Assembly: GCF_000146285.1 (NCBI RefSeq)
Contig: NZ_GL385912.1
Coordinates: 971,271 to 1,035,270 of the forward strand
Reading direction: 5' to 3'
DNA length: 64,000 nucleotides
Origin: Mobiluncus curtisii subsp. curtisii ATCC 35241
GTDB lineage: Bacteria; Actinomycetota; Actinomycetes; Actinomycetales; Actinomycetaceae
The notes under the pieces were generated by a model. It was given only the letters and a program-made list of their open reading frames with translations, was not told where the DNA came from and did no database searches. Numbering within the stretch: the stretch's first letter is position 1; the number at the start of each line of letters is the position of its first letter. Made by a program: the position numbers and the translations under genes. Below are positions 53,534 through 61,736 of this stretch, piece by piece.

Positions 53534-54280
53534 GTGAGTGACAACGAGAACGAACCGGGACAGACCGCGCAATCCGCGGAATCCGCACAGTCCGCGCCTA
53601 GTGAAGCCATCAAAGTGCTGCTGGTCGATGACCAATCCCTGATCCGGATGGGATTTCGGATGGTGCTGGAAGCCGCGGACGACATCACGGTGGTAGGCGA
53701 AGCGGCAGATGGCAAAACCGCACTACAGATGGTCAAAGCGACCTCGCCTGACGTGGTGCTAATGGATGTGCGGATGCCACACATGAACGGCATCGAAGCG
53801 ACTTCGGAAATCATTACTGGCAACCCAAACGTGAAAGTCCTCATCCTCACCACTTTTGACCTGGATGAATACGCTTTCGCCGCACTGCGAGCCGGAGCCA
53901 GCGGATTCCTGCTGAAAGACGCCAAACCAGAGGAACTCATCGGCGCCATCCGCAATGTCGCCCACGGGGACGCCACGATTTCTCCGCGCGTGACGAAACG
54001 AATGCTGGAAATGTTCGCTCCCCAGCTGCCCGGAGAACAGGACGAGGCGGAGGAAGCGAACCTGGTCGATAAAGCCCTGCTGGACAGCCTCACAGATCGG
54101 GAGACTGAGGTCCTCACCCTCATCGCACAAGGTCTGACCAATCAGGAAATCGCCACGCAGCTGTTTATTTCGATGACTACGGTGAAGACTCACGTGGGCA
54201 ATATCCTGAACAAAATCGGTGCCCGCGACCGCGTGCAAGCGGTCATTTTTGCTTACGAAAATGGTCTGGTTTCCGCCTAA
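53534..54280 (+). CDS. NarL/LuxR-type response regulator
   Basis: A 248-residue response regulator partnered with the kinase just upstream. Receiver domain about 28-145, with phospho-acceptor Asp78 in VVLMDVRMPHMNG, and Lys in FLLKDA. C-terminal LuxR helix-turn-helix (about 185-245: LTDRETEVLTLIAQGLTNQ, FISMTTVKTHVGNILNKIG). The first 27 residues are a short acidic/Ser/Gln tail. GTG start with no clear ribosome site, possibly translated by coupling to the kinase. Confidence 0.94.
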   Translation: MSDNENEPGQTAQSAESAQSAPSEAIKVLLVDDQSLIRMGFRMVLEAADDITVVGEAADGKTALQMVKATSPDVVLMDVRMPHMNGIEATSEIITGNPNVKVLILTTFDLDEYAFAALRAGASGFLLKDAKPEELIGAIRNVAHGDATISPRVTKRMLEMFAPQLPGEQDEAEEANLVDKALLDSLTDRETEVLTLIAQGLTNQEIATQLFISMTTVKTHVGNILNKIGARDRVQAVIFAYENGLVSA

Positions 54281-54303
54281 ATCCGCCAGATTAGCGGGAG
54301 GAA

Positions 54304-54379
54304 TGGTACCCCCGGTCGGATTCGAACCGACACTGAACTGATTTTAAGTCAGCTGCCTCTACCATTGGGCTACGGGGGC
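54304..54379 (-). tRNA. tRNA with UAA anticodon, class I fold (short variable loop); amino acid uncertain
   Basis: A 76-base tRNA including encoded CCA. Acceptor GCCCCCG / CGGGGGT (one G-U at 1-72), discriminator A73, D arm GCC...GGC, anticodon stem GCTGA/TCAGT, loop CTTAAAA giving anticodon UAA, and T arm GTCGG TTCGAAT CCGAC. The variable loop is five bases (TCAGT), so the fold is class I. UAA would read the Leu codon UUA, but bacterial tRNA-Leu is class II with a long variable arm; see findings. The structure itself is clear; only the charged amino acid is in doubt. Confidence 0.9.
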
Positions 54380-54452
54380 GGTCGCATTTTTCAGCTTGGT
54401 TAATCATCCATTCATTTGGGGATTTACTCAAATCGAACCTAGACTGTGGATT

Positions 54453-55820
54453 ATGGACAAAGAAGTGCCAAGCAATGATAAAGAATACGAAAACCTCGAC
54501 AAGGGTCTGTTCGGAGAGCCGGACTTAGCCAGTCCTTCCCCGACAGACTACGATGCCGCGGTCCAGGCTGGCGAGCAACGACTCAGCCCGCAGCAGCGGT
54601 TTGCTCGGTTTGTTTCCGATGACATCGTCGGAGGGCTGATTCTGATTATCGCTGCCGTGCTCGCCTTGGTGTTTGCCAACACCCCTTTCCGCGAGGGGTA
54701 TCAGGCAGTGGCACAGTTCGTGCCCGACCCTGGTTTGGCGCAAGCCGCCGCCACTGACACCCTGTCTGTGCTGCAAAAACTGCACCTGTCCATGCCTATT
54801 GAAGAGTGGGCGCGTGACGGTATCCTGGCAATTTTCTTTTTCACCGTCGGGTTGGAGCTAAAGGAAGAGTTCACCCACGGCGCCCTGCACGATCCCCGCA
54901 CCGCGGCGATGCCGATTATTGCCGCCGTTTTCGGGATGGCGGGACCCGCCCTGGTCTTCGTAGTGGTCACCGCCATCACTGGCTCTGGAGCTTGGCACGG
55001 TTGGGCGATTCCGACCGCTACAGATATTGCTTTCGCGGTCGCGATTTTGCAGATTTTTGGTCGTGGCTTGCCTAACGGGGCACGGACGTTCCTGCTGACC
55101 CTGGCGGTAGCCGACGACCTGGGCGGGATTATCGTCATCGCCGTATTCTATGGTTCTAACCTGAATCTGGTTTTCCTGCTGCCGATGGCAGCGTGTGCTG
55201 CCTGGTTTGGGCTCCTGTGCCGCAAGCGGAAAGGTCACTGGTATTTCCTGCTCCCTCTGGGGGTGCTGACCTGGTACTTCATGCTGGTTTCCGGTATTCA
55301 CGCCACGATTGCCGGAGTGGTGCTGGGCATGGTGGTTCCCGCCGATAAGCGCGATTGGGAAGTCCACAATATGGTGGAACAAATCGCGATGAAGGTGAAC
55401 CCGGTTTCTGCCGCGTTTGCGGTGCCGTTCTTTGCTTTCTTTGCCGCGGGGGTGGACATTGTGGACACTCCTGGCGGGGCGCTGCAAATGCTGGCAAATC
55501 CCGTAGCGATAGCGGTCATGTTGGCGTTGCCTTTCGGGAAATTGTTGGGAATCTCCGGTTCCGTCTTCGTGATGGAAAAGTTCACTCCTCTGCACTTGGA
55601 AAAAGGCGTGACCATGGGTGATATGGTTCCGATTTCGCTGGTGGCAGGGATTGGTTTCACGGTGGCGCTGCTGATTTCGCACCTGTCTTTCCGCGGCGAC
55701 GATTTGTTGACCCAAGCCGGTTCTATCGGTGTGGTCATGGGCACCGCGCTGTCCATCATCTTGGGTGCGGTTGCCCTGCAGCTGCGTCTGGCTTTCCGCC
55801 GGTCACACGCCCACGAGTGA
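54453..55820 (+). CDS. nhaA: Na+/H+ antiporter NhaA
   Basis: A 455-residue antiporter of the NhaA family. Helix sequence runs FFFTVGLELKEEFTHGALHDPRTAAMPIIAA, IPTATDIAFAVAILQIFGRGLP (with TATDIAFA and the paired Asp ADDLGGIIVIAVFY), and the C-terminal helices VPISLVAGIGFTVALLISHL. The two essential adjacent Asp residues of the transport site are in VADDLGG. A 60-residue acidic N-terminal tail precedes the first helix. ATG at 54453, with GTGGATT just before, is preferred to the TTG at 54396. The tRNA gene is divergent and 73 bases away. Confidence 0.92.
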   Translation: MDKEVPSNDKEYENLDKGLFGEPDLASPSPTDYDAAVQAGEQRLSPQQRFARFVSDDIVGGLILIIAAVLALVFANTPFREGYQAVAQFVPDPGLAQAAATDTLSVLQKLHLSMPIEEWARDGILAIFFFTVGLELKEEFTHGALHDPRTAAMPIIAAVFGMAGPALVFVVVTAITGSGAWHGWAIPTATDIAFAVAILQIFGRGLPNGARTFLLTLAVADDLGGIIVIAVFYGSNLNLVFLLPMAACAAWFGLLCRKRKGHWYFLLPLGVLTWYFMLVSGIHATIAGVVLGMVVPADKRDWEVHNMVEQIAMKVNPVSAAFAVPFFAFFAAGVDIVDTPGGALQMLANPVAIAVMLALPFGKLLGISGSVFVMEKFTPLHLEKGVTMGDMVPISLVAGIGFTVALLISHLSFRGDDLLTQAGSIGVVMGTALSIILGAVALQLRLAFRRSHAHE

Positions 55821-55975
55821 GGACAGTCCACCCCGCCCTTGTGCATCAGCCCGACCCTGCGGACTTGGGAAAGAAAATAACCCAAAAGGGTATGTCCGGC
55901 GTCGGGCGCATCTGATATTTTCGAAGTGAGGAATCGGCGTTGAGTCGTTTCCTGGAAACCTAGAAAGGCACACAA

Positions 55976-57196
55976 ATGCGGAGTTTGCGCAAGAAAAGCT
56001 TGGTAGCGGGCATAGCGGCAATCGCGTTGGTGGCATTGAGCGGCTGCGAAATGAACGTCAAACTGAAAGTCATCGACGAGCACACCATTGAGCCTTCGGT
56101 CATCGTGGCGATGAGCGAAGCCGAAAAGGACATGCTTTCCTCCATGGGCGACGGCGGGAAAGTGACCTGCCAGGATCTCGCGGATACGGAAAATGAAGGC
56201 GAGGCCACGGTCAAAGATTTGAGTACCGGCGGGGATATGAAATGCGAGATTATTCTGCCTCAGGAACAGAGTCTCAATTCAAGCAAGAACCTGAAAAAAG
56301 ACGGCGATGACCTGGTTCTGACCCTACCCAAAGAGGACGTTGACGACCTGAAATCGAAACTGAACGGTGCTGGGGATACCAGCGAGATCGGTATGGATTC
56401 AATCACCATGAACCTGATTATTCAGATGCCCCACGGTATCAAAACAGCCACCGTGGACGGGCAACCCGTTGATTTCCAGGGTGACAGTGTGACGCTGGAC
56501 CTGACCGACCTCGGCAGCGAAGTTAAAGTGGTTTCCTCCCCTGACATACCTGCTGGAAACAGCGTCGATACGGCTGATTCCAAGTACGATTCGGACAGTG
56601 ACCACACGGCTGCCGGGATAACCAGAACGTCGGTCCCCGGGTATTTTTTGCTGGCGATTCCCTTGTTTTCAATCCTGATTGTTGCCGGAATCGTCATTCT
56701 GATTGTGGTGCTGGTCAAAAAGAGCAAAGCTAAGGCTAATCCGGTGACTCAGTTCGGCCAGCCGATGAACTACAGGCAACCGGGACAACCCATGCAACCG
56801 GGACAGCCCCAATTTGGGCAACCCATGCAACCCATGCAACCGAGACAACCTGCTCAACCGGCAAACCCCTTTGCTCAACCAGCGCAGCCGGGACAGCCCG
56901 GTCCAACGCAACCCTTCGCACAGCCGAGCGCGGGGCAACCTGCCGTGCAGACCTCGCAACCTCAGTTCGGGCAACCCAACCCCTTTGCCCAGCCAGGGCA
57001 ACCTACCCAAATGGCAAACCCCTTTGCTCAACCAGCGCAGCCAGGACAGCCGGTTCAAACCCAGTTTGAACAGCAGAATCAGCCTGACCAGACCCAGCTT
57101 GGGCAACCGCAGTCTTTCGGGTCGAATATTCCAGACCAAGCTGGTCCGTCCCCTGAACCGACCGACTCCACCCAGAATCCAAATCCGCAAAACTAG
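55976..57196 (+). CDS. LppM-like lipoprotein with Pro/Gln-rich cytoplasmic tail
   Basis: A 406-residue protein. Signal peptide with lipobox ALSGC (lipidated Cys at about residue 24), an outer LppM-type beta-rich domain (about 25-205), one transmembrane helix near 220-250 (LLAIPLFSILIVAGIVILIVVLV), then KKSKAKA and a Gln/Pro-rich tail (about 260-406) with many QPGQP and NPFAQPAQPGQP units. In mycobacteria LppM is an envelope lipoprotein linked to phagocytosis control; no role is known here. ATG at 55976 with AAAGGC upstream. No close neighbours on the strand. Confidence 0.82.
   Translation: MRSLRKKSLVAGIAAIALVALSGCEMNVKLKVIDEHTIEPSVIVAMSEAEKDMLSSMGDGGKVTCQDLADTENEGEATVKDLSTGGDMKCEIILPQEQSLNSSKNLKKDGDDLVLTLPKEDVDDLKSKLNGAGDTSEIGMDSITMNLIIQMPHGIKTATVDGQPVDFQGDSVTLDLTDLGSEVKVVSSPDIPAGNSVDTADSKYDSDSDHTAAGITRTSVPGYFLLAIPLFSILIVAGIVILIVVLVKKSKAKANPVTQFGQPMNYRQPGQPMQPGQPQFGQPMQPMQPRQPAQPANPFAQPAQPGQPGPTQPFAQPSAGQPAVQTSQPQFGQPNPFAQPGQPTQMANPFAQPAQPGQPVQTQFEQQNQPDQTQLGQPQSFGSNIPDQAGPSPEPTDSTQNPNPQN
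56860..57042. repeat. 30-bp direct repeat inside the LppM-like gene
   Basis: A 30-base sequence (start GGCAAACCCCTTTGCTCAAC) is identical at 56860-56889 and 57013-57042, encoding the repeated ANPFAQPAQP unit. The whole 3' part is a series of such Gln/Pro units, so the tail can vary in length. Confidence 0.75.
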
Positions 57197-57466
57197 CCCC
57201 CAACATATTGCCCCAGGTTGGAGATACCTGCCGGGGTTGTGAATATAAGGTGGTATTTGGGCTGTAGCTGCCATTATTGGCAGCTACAGCCCTATTTCCA
57301 CCCTATAATCCACGCCCGCCCCGACACTCACCAAAAACAGCGCTCTATTTCCCCGAAAACCTGGAGTAAAACCTATCTAGAACGGCTCGGGGCGCCAGAT
57401 ATGGCACCCCGACGCAAAGAGCGCGGGCGAAGTCACGACACCAAATTCAAAAACCAGCCCCGGAAA
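57197..57466. other. Intergenic region after the LppM-like gene
   Basis: A 270-base convergent gap to the ppx gene. It contains repeat copy 3 and, at about 57389-57413, a hairpin CGGGGCGCC / GGCACCCCG with one G-U pair, which may terminate one of the two genes. Nothing coding seen. Confidence 0.5.
57234..57315 (+). repeat. Dispersed palindromic repeat, copy 3
   Basis: Core GGGCTGTAGCTGCC (57258-57271) / GGCAGCTACAGCCC with loop ATTATT, flanks GTTGTGAATATAA and CTATAATCCACGC. Relative to copy 2 the fourth pair of the core changes A-T to T-A on both arms. The outer arms (GGTGGTATTT / CTATTTCCACC) are no longer perfectly paired. About 40 bases 3' of the LppM-like gene. Confidence 0.9.
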
Positions 57467-58495
57467 TCAGGGAATCTGGGACAGGATAATCCCATCGAGG
57501 ATGTCATTTTCAGAGGTCAAGACTGGGAATGCGCCACGGGGTTCACCGGTAGGCACCGTTCCCGATTCCGAGCGACCCGGGAACGAACCGGGAGCCGGAT
57601 GAGCCTCCAACCAAGCCAAAATCCGCTCCCACACCAGGACTCCGCCAGCAATCTGGCGCACCCGCTGCGGATGCATGGGTCCCAGCTGGGCTTTTTCCTC
57701 GTGCGGCATCCGAATCAGGCGCTGGGCGTGTTCCCGCAGCGCCCCGGAATCCAGCACGGCACCGTTGATTTTATCCGGCTCATAACGTTCCAACCCCAAT
57801 TCCAGGGCGGTCAAAGTCGTGACCGAACCGGCGACCCCGACAATTTGGCAGGCGCAATCCAACGGCACCTGGGCTGCAGCCTGGGTAATCATCCCATCGA
57901 CAAACTGGGCAGCTTGGCTGATTGCATCCTCGCAGGGCACACCTCGTGCATCTTCGGCGGGACGCAAGTAACGTTCGGTGACGCGCGTGGAGCCCATATT
58001 CATCGACACCGTGGCACTGACCTGGTCAAACCGACCGGTAGCGGGGTTAATCTCTCCGAACGCGAATTCGGTGGAACCTCCCCCAATGTCTACGGTCAGT
58101 GCCGGGCTGGCAACGTCGCGATGCGCCGAGAGCGTCCCGGTGAATCCCAATGTCGCCTCGAGTTGTCCCGAAATGACCTCCGGGATAACCCCCAGCCGTG
58201 CCTGTACCCCGGCGCTAAACTCCGGAAAATTATCCGCGTCCCGCGAAGCGGAAGTCGCCACCATCCGGATTCTCTGGACGTCCTCACGGCGCACATACTC
58301 GGCATATTCCGTGACCGCTGCAAAAGTCCGTTCCAGCGCGGCTGACCCCAGGTGCCCAGTCCGGTCCACTCCTTCGCCCAAGCCCACAATCCGGTTCAAC
58401 CGCACCACATCGGTCATCGTCCCGGACTGGGGGTCGACCTCACTAATGAGCAAACGAATCGAGTGAGTCCCACAATCAATTGCTGCTATACGCAT
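57467..58495 (-). CDS. ppx: Exopolyphosphatase / pppGpp phosphohydrolase
   Basis: A 342-residue Ppx/GppA-family phosphatase acting on polyphosphate chains or pppGpp. The actin-like ATPase fold motifs are AIDCGTHSIRLLI at 4-16 and VDIGGGSTEFAFG near 135-147. Its ATG overlaps the last base of the DUF501 stop (TAATG), so translation is coupled. The short form without an HD domain is typical for actinobacteria. Confidence 0.93.
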   Translation of the reverse strand: MRIAAIDCGTHSIRLLISEVDPQSGTMTDVVRLNRIVGLGEGVDRTGHLGSAALERTFAAVTEYAEYVRREDVQRIRMVATSASRDADNFPEFSAGVQARLGVIPEVISGQLEATLGFTGTLSAHRDVASPALTVDIGGGSTEFAFGEINPATGRFDQVSATVSMNMGSTRVTERYLRPAEDARGVPCEDAISQAAQFVDGMITQAAAQVPLDCACQIVGVAGSVTTLTALELGLERYEPDKINGAVLDSGALREHAQRLIRMPHEEKAQLGPMHPQRVRQIAGGVLVWERILAWLEAHPAPGSFPGRSESGTVPTGEPRGAFPVLTSENDILDGIILSQIP

Positions 58496-59067
58496 TACCG
58501 ATTCTCCTCCCCCACAGTTTCGTCAAATTTCCAGGCACAAGTCGTGGGCGTCCAACGATGCGGGTTGCTGGCGGGCAACTGTTCCAACCGATCCAACACC
58601 CAATCCCCGATGGGATTTACTCCCCGACCTGCCGCCAATGAGTGTCCAAGCAGGGCGTGGAAACACTTGACCCGGTTCGGCATTCCCCCGGCTGACACCC
58701 CCGCGATTTCGGCGACTTCCCCGATTCCGGCGGCTTCACCCGCCTGGGTGCGCTGGCGAATATAGAGCTCATGGGCGCGCGTATAAGCCGCCGCTATCTG
58801 CGGGTTTGTCTCCAGCAGGGCTTCTGCCTCGCGCATGACCCCGTTTGCCTCCAAGTGTGAGGCGGCTGCGACTGCTGCCGGGCAAGTCAGGTAATAAAAC
58901 GTGGGGAAAGGCTCGCCACCGGGCAGGCGCGGGGCGCTCGCAATGACCGCGGGGTGACCGGCGGCGTCACCGCCGCATCGGGCGGCAACCCCTATAACTC
59001 CCCGCGGGACACGCCCCAATTGAGCTGCGATGATACGCAAATCTTGCGGGCTAGCAGGTGTAATCAC
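58495..59067 (-). CDS. DUF501-domain protein
   Basis: A 190-residue protein of the DUF501 family, which in actinobacteria nearly always lies between ftsB and ppx. Landmarks: QLGRVPRGVIGVAARC near 15-30, FYYLTCPAAVAAASHLE, and GVSAGGMPNRVKCFHALLGHSLAAG (the conserved NRVKCFH segment). Function unknown. GTG start with AAGGAG upstream. It overlaps ppx by one base. Confidence 0.9.
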   Translation of the reverse strand: MITPASPQDLRIIAAQLGRVPRGVIGVAARCGGDAAGHPAVIASAPRLPGGEPFPTFYYLTCPAAVAAASHLEANGVMREAEALLETNPQIAAAYTRAHELYIRQRTQAGEAAGIGEVAEIAGVSAGGMPNRVKCFHALLGHSLAAGRGVNPIGDWVLDRLEQLPASNPHRWTPTTCAWKFDETVGEENR

Positions 59068-59099
59068 AAGGGGCTCCTTTGTCAGTTTACGGTTAGCGC

Positions 59100-59759
59100 T
59101 CAGTTGCGGGTCGGGGCGTTCTTGGGGTTAGAGGTTTTTTCGGGGGTGGCTTTGTCAGCAGGCGTCGCGGACGGTCCGGCAGTTTTCGCGGGTTTTCCAG
59201 GGGCGGGAGCCGCCCCGGCGACTTCCAGCCCGGTGACGATTTGGCGGAACCACGGCAAATCATTCGTGTCTTTATCGGTCCAGCCGCTAGTCAGCTGCGG
59301 TTTTTCCGCACCGGGAGGATCAACTACGACATAGGTAACTTCGCCGGGTTTCACATATCCCAACCGTTCACGGGCTTGCCGGGAAATATATTCGGGGTCC
59401 CGATAGCGTTTGATTTCCGCTTCCAGCTCGGCGTTTTGGGCTTTGACTTGGGCGATTTGGGCGGCGAGCGCTCGCGCCTGTTGCTGCTGATCCATCCAGG
59501 AGCGCAGCGGGGAAAACACCACCAGGAATACTGCCAGCGCTACTGCTGCCAGGGTGAGGATACGTGCCAGACGGGTCGAGCCGGGAGCGTCCTCGACGCG
59601 GGGACGCGACGGGGCTTTTACCGCGGGCGAGGTCGGGGCGGCGTTTTGGCGTGAGTTCTTCCCAGCTCTCCGCGGGGCAGCGCCTGACTGCGCCGAGCTG
59701 CGCGGGGTCGGCTGTGCCGCATCGGAGAGTTGACGCGGTTTCAAACTGGGACGCTTCAC
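59100..59759 (-). CDS. ftsB: FtsB/DivIC-like septum formation protein
   Basis: A 219-residue single-pass cell-division protein. Cytoplasmic Pro/Arg/Ala-rich tail (1-65), one helix near 66-85 (ILTLAAVALAVFLVVFSPL), then a coiled coil QQQARALAAQIAQVKAQNAELEAEIKRY and the DivIC-type segment DPEYISRQARERLGYVKPGE. It pairs with FtsL and FtsQ at the septum. C-terminal 80 residues are Ala/Pro/Lys-rich. GTG start. It precedes the DUF501 gene by 32 bases, the typical arrangement (eno, normally just upstream in other actinobacteria, is not here). Confidence 0.88.
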   Translation of the reverse strand: MKRPSLKPRQLSDAAQPTPRSSAQSGAAPRRAGKNSRQNAAPTSPAVKAPSRPRVEDAPGSTRLARILTLAAVALAVFLVVFSPLRSWMDQQQQARALAAQIAQVKAQNAELEAEIKRYRDPEYISRQARERLGYVKPGEVTYVVVDPPGAEKPQLTSGWTDKDTNDLPWFRQIVTGLEVAGAAPAPGKPAKTAGPSATPADKATPEKTSNPKNAPTRN

Positions 59760-59792
59760 GTGGACATTATCCCAAAAATCTGCAGGGTTCCG

Positions 59793-60539
59793 TCACGAGA
59801 CAGGCTTTTGCGCGTAATCTCGCGGACCGAACAGGGCTGACCCGACCCGCACGCACGTGGAGCCCGCCGCAATCGCCAGCTCGAAATCCCCGCTCATGCC
59901 CATCGACAGTTCCCGGCAATCCGCCCCACCAGGCAGCCCTAGCACCGCCTCTCGCAACCCTGCCAGCTGGGAAAACATCTCGAATACACCGCGTTCTCCC
60001 ACCCGGTCTATGTGCGCTGCCACCGTCATCAAGCCGATGAGGTGCAGTCGCGGCTGATCAATCACCAATCGCGCCAGTTCCAGAGTTTCCTCCGGGGCGA
60101 CCCCGTGTTTCGCGTCCTCACCGGAAGTGTTGACCTCAATCATGACTTCCAGTGTGCGTCCTGCCTGGTCAAGCAGACGGTTCAGGGTTTGCGCCAGTTT
60201 CGCCGAGTCTAGGGACTGCAGCTCCGCGCCATAAGCGACGATGAGTTTGGCTTTGTTGCGTTGCAGGTTGCCAATCTGAACCCAACGGGGGCTGACCTCG
60301 TTCCTGTCAGCGCACAAGTCCAGGTTCGCCCCCAGTTCCGCGGCTTTCGTTGCTAGTTCCTGGGGTTTATTTTCCCCAAATTCACTCACTCCCGCGGCGA
60401 GAGCTTCACGCAGGTCCGCGACCGGGTGAGTTTTGCTGACCGGCAGGATGCGAATCGACTCGCTGTCGCGCCCCGCGGTCGCGGCAGCTGCGGCGACTCG
60501 TTGCGAGAGGTCGTGCAAACGTTGTGAGAATCCGCTCAT
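59793..60539 (-). CDS. yggS: PLP homeostasis protein YggS
   Basis: A 248-residue pyridoxal-phosphate-binding protein of the alanine-racemase N-terminal fold (PLPBP family), controlling PLP and amino-acid balance. Visible: ILPVSKTHP near 32-40 (PLP lysine in VSKTHP), GENKPQEL, RWVQIGNLQRNKAK (usually WHFIGxLQxNK) and the SMGMSGDFELAI-AGSTCVRVGSALFG segment at the end. It lies ten bases downstream of the EamA gene and upstream of ftsB on the same strand. Confidence 0.93.
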   Translation of the reverse strand: MSGFSQRLHDLSQRVAAAAATAGRDSESIRILPVSKTHPVADLREALAAGVSEFGENKPQELATKAAELGANLDLCADRNEVSPRWVQIGNLQRNKAKLIVAYGAELQSLDSAKLAQTLNRLLDQAGRTLEVMIEVNTSGEDAKHGVAPEETLELARLVIDQPRLHLIGLMTVAAHIDRVGERGVFEMFSQLAGLREAVLGLPGGADCRELSMGMSGDFELAIAAGSTCVRVGSALFGPRDYAQKPVS

Positions 60540-60548
60540 AAGCCTAGT

Positions 60549-61481
60549 TTAGTCCGCTGACGCGACAGGGACGGGGCTGACGGAATCGGCAGGGACTACA
60601 GAATCAGCAGGGGTGGCGGGATCGGCGGGATCGCGCCGATAGGTCATCGCCACCGCTATCGACACCAAAATCAAACCCCCAACTTCTGGCCAACTCGGGA
60701 TTTGCCGCAGCATAATCACCCCCACCAGCAGGGAAGTTACCGGCAGCAGCGCGGAGAGCAGCGCGAAAATAGAGGCAGACACGTCACGCAGCACGACCAT
60801 TTCCAGGAAGTAGGGCACGAGGGAGGAACACAGACTCACCAGCAATGCCAGACCGAATACAGACCACGAACTAAACGCAATGTGAATGTCTGGCCACGCC
60901 AGGGGCAGCTGCAGGCACGAACCAAACGCCAGGGCTACTGACAGGGAATCAATCCCGCGCCCCAAAACCGCTACTTTGCGCCCCAAAGCCATGTATGACA
61001 CCCACATCCCCCCGTTGACCAGCGCCCAAATCAAGCCCACCCGTTCGGTCGGATTGCTCATGTCCAAGCCCAGTCCACTAATCATGATCACTCCGGAAAA
61101 AGCCAGCAGGACGGAGAGCTTGCCCATCCAGCCGGAGATGCCGATAGCTGCAAAAATGACCGGTCCCAGGAATTCCACGGAAACGGTGGTGCCCAAGGGA
61201 AGCCTGGATACGGCCTCGTAAAAAGTCATGTTCATACAAACCAGCGCGGTCCCGAACAGGCAGGACCACAGGTAACCACGGGGGGTGAGCGCTCGTGCGC
61301 CCCACGGTCGACGCCATGCTAACATCAGCACGGCTGCAAACACGGTGCGCAGCCATGCCACAGTCAAGGGCTCCATCAGGGCAAACAGCGTTACCGCAAA
61401 ACCAGCCCCGACATATTGGATGAAACCATCGGTAAAGAAAATCAAGGGCGCAGGAACGGGTTTTCGGGATTTTCCAGGCAT
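60549..61481 (-). CDS. EamA/RhtA-like amino-acid exporter
   Basis: A 310-residue membrane transporter of the DMT superfamily with about ten helices and two EamA halves. It resembles RhtA, the threonine/homoserine exporter: YVGAGFAVTLFALMEPLTVAWLRTVFAAVLML, FYEAVSRLPLGTTVSVEFLGPV, FALLSALLPVTSLLVGVIMLRQIPSWPEVGGLILV. The C-terminal 30 residues are Asp/Pro/Ala/Val repeats (PADPATPADSVVPADS). The first in-frame ATG was used. First gene of the EamA-yggS pair. Confidence 0.88.
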   Translation of the reverse strand: MPGKSRKPVPAPLIFFTDGFIQYVGAGFAVTLFALMEPLTVAWLRTVFAAVLMLAWRRPWGARALTPRGYLWSCLFGTALVCMNMTFYEAVSRLPLGTTVSVEFLGPVIFAAIGISGWMGKLSVLLAFSGVIMISGLGLDMSNPTERVGLIWALVNGGMWVSYMALGRKVAVLGRGIDSLSVALAFGSCLQLPLAWPDIHIAFSSWSVFGLALLVSLCSSLVPYFLEMVVLRDVSASIFALLSALLPVTSLLVGVIMLRQIPSWPEVGGLILVSIAVAMTYRRDPADPATPADSVVPADSVSPVPVASAD

Positions 61482-61736
61482 TTAGACATTCTAGACCGCA
61501 CTTGGAAAGCCGTAAAGATACTCTGTTCCTGCCATTTTTCATCGCCGCGTGGGATGTTTTACCAGTTCACACCATTTTGTAAAATTGTGTCCAGATCGCG
61601 AGGTCCTTTTGCCCTCCGTTGCTCGCTGAGCGGGTCGCGAGCGAGTCTACCCTTTGTAACGAGTTGCACTTCTCTCGGGCGCGGAAACCAGCACCTTGGC
61701 GGCAAATGTGAAAGAATGCAGAGAAAGGAGGCGAAC
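61482..61736. other. Divergent intergenic region EamA gene / ABC ATPase gene
   Basis: A 255-base divergent region. It carries the palindrome listed separately and probably two promoters. No coding sequence seen. Confidence 0.4.
61569..61590. promoter_or_regulatory. Candidate operator palindrome
   Basis: ACACCATTTT-GT-AAAATTGTGT: two ten-base arms complementary at nine of ten positions with a two-base spacer, placed in the divergent promoter region. Suits binding of a dimeric regulator; the regulator is unknown. Confidence 0.4.

Noticed and set aside
56669-57274. A 201-codon minus-strand frame of Gly/Leu/Arg repeats
   Set aside because: Antisense to the Gln/Pro repeat tail of the LppM-like protein.
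27685-57315. The palindromic repeats as a CRISPR array or insertion sequence
   Set aside because: The copies lie 10-20 kb apart without spacers, and no transposase or terminal direct repeats are present; they fit a REP/MITE-type or RNA element better.
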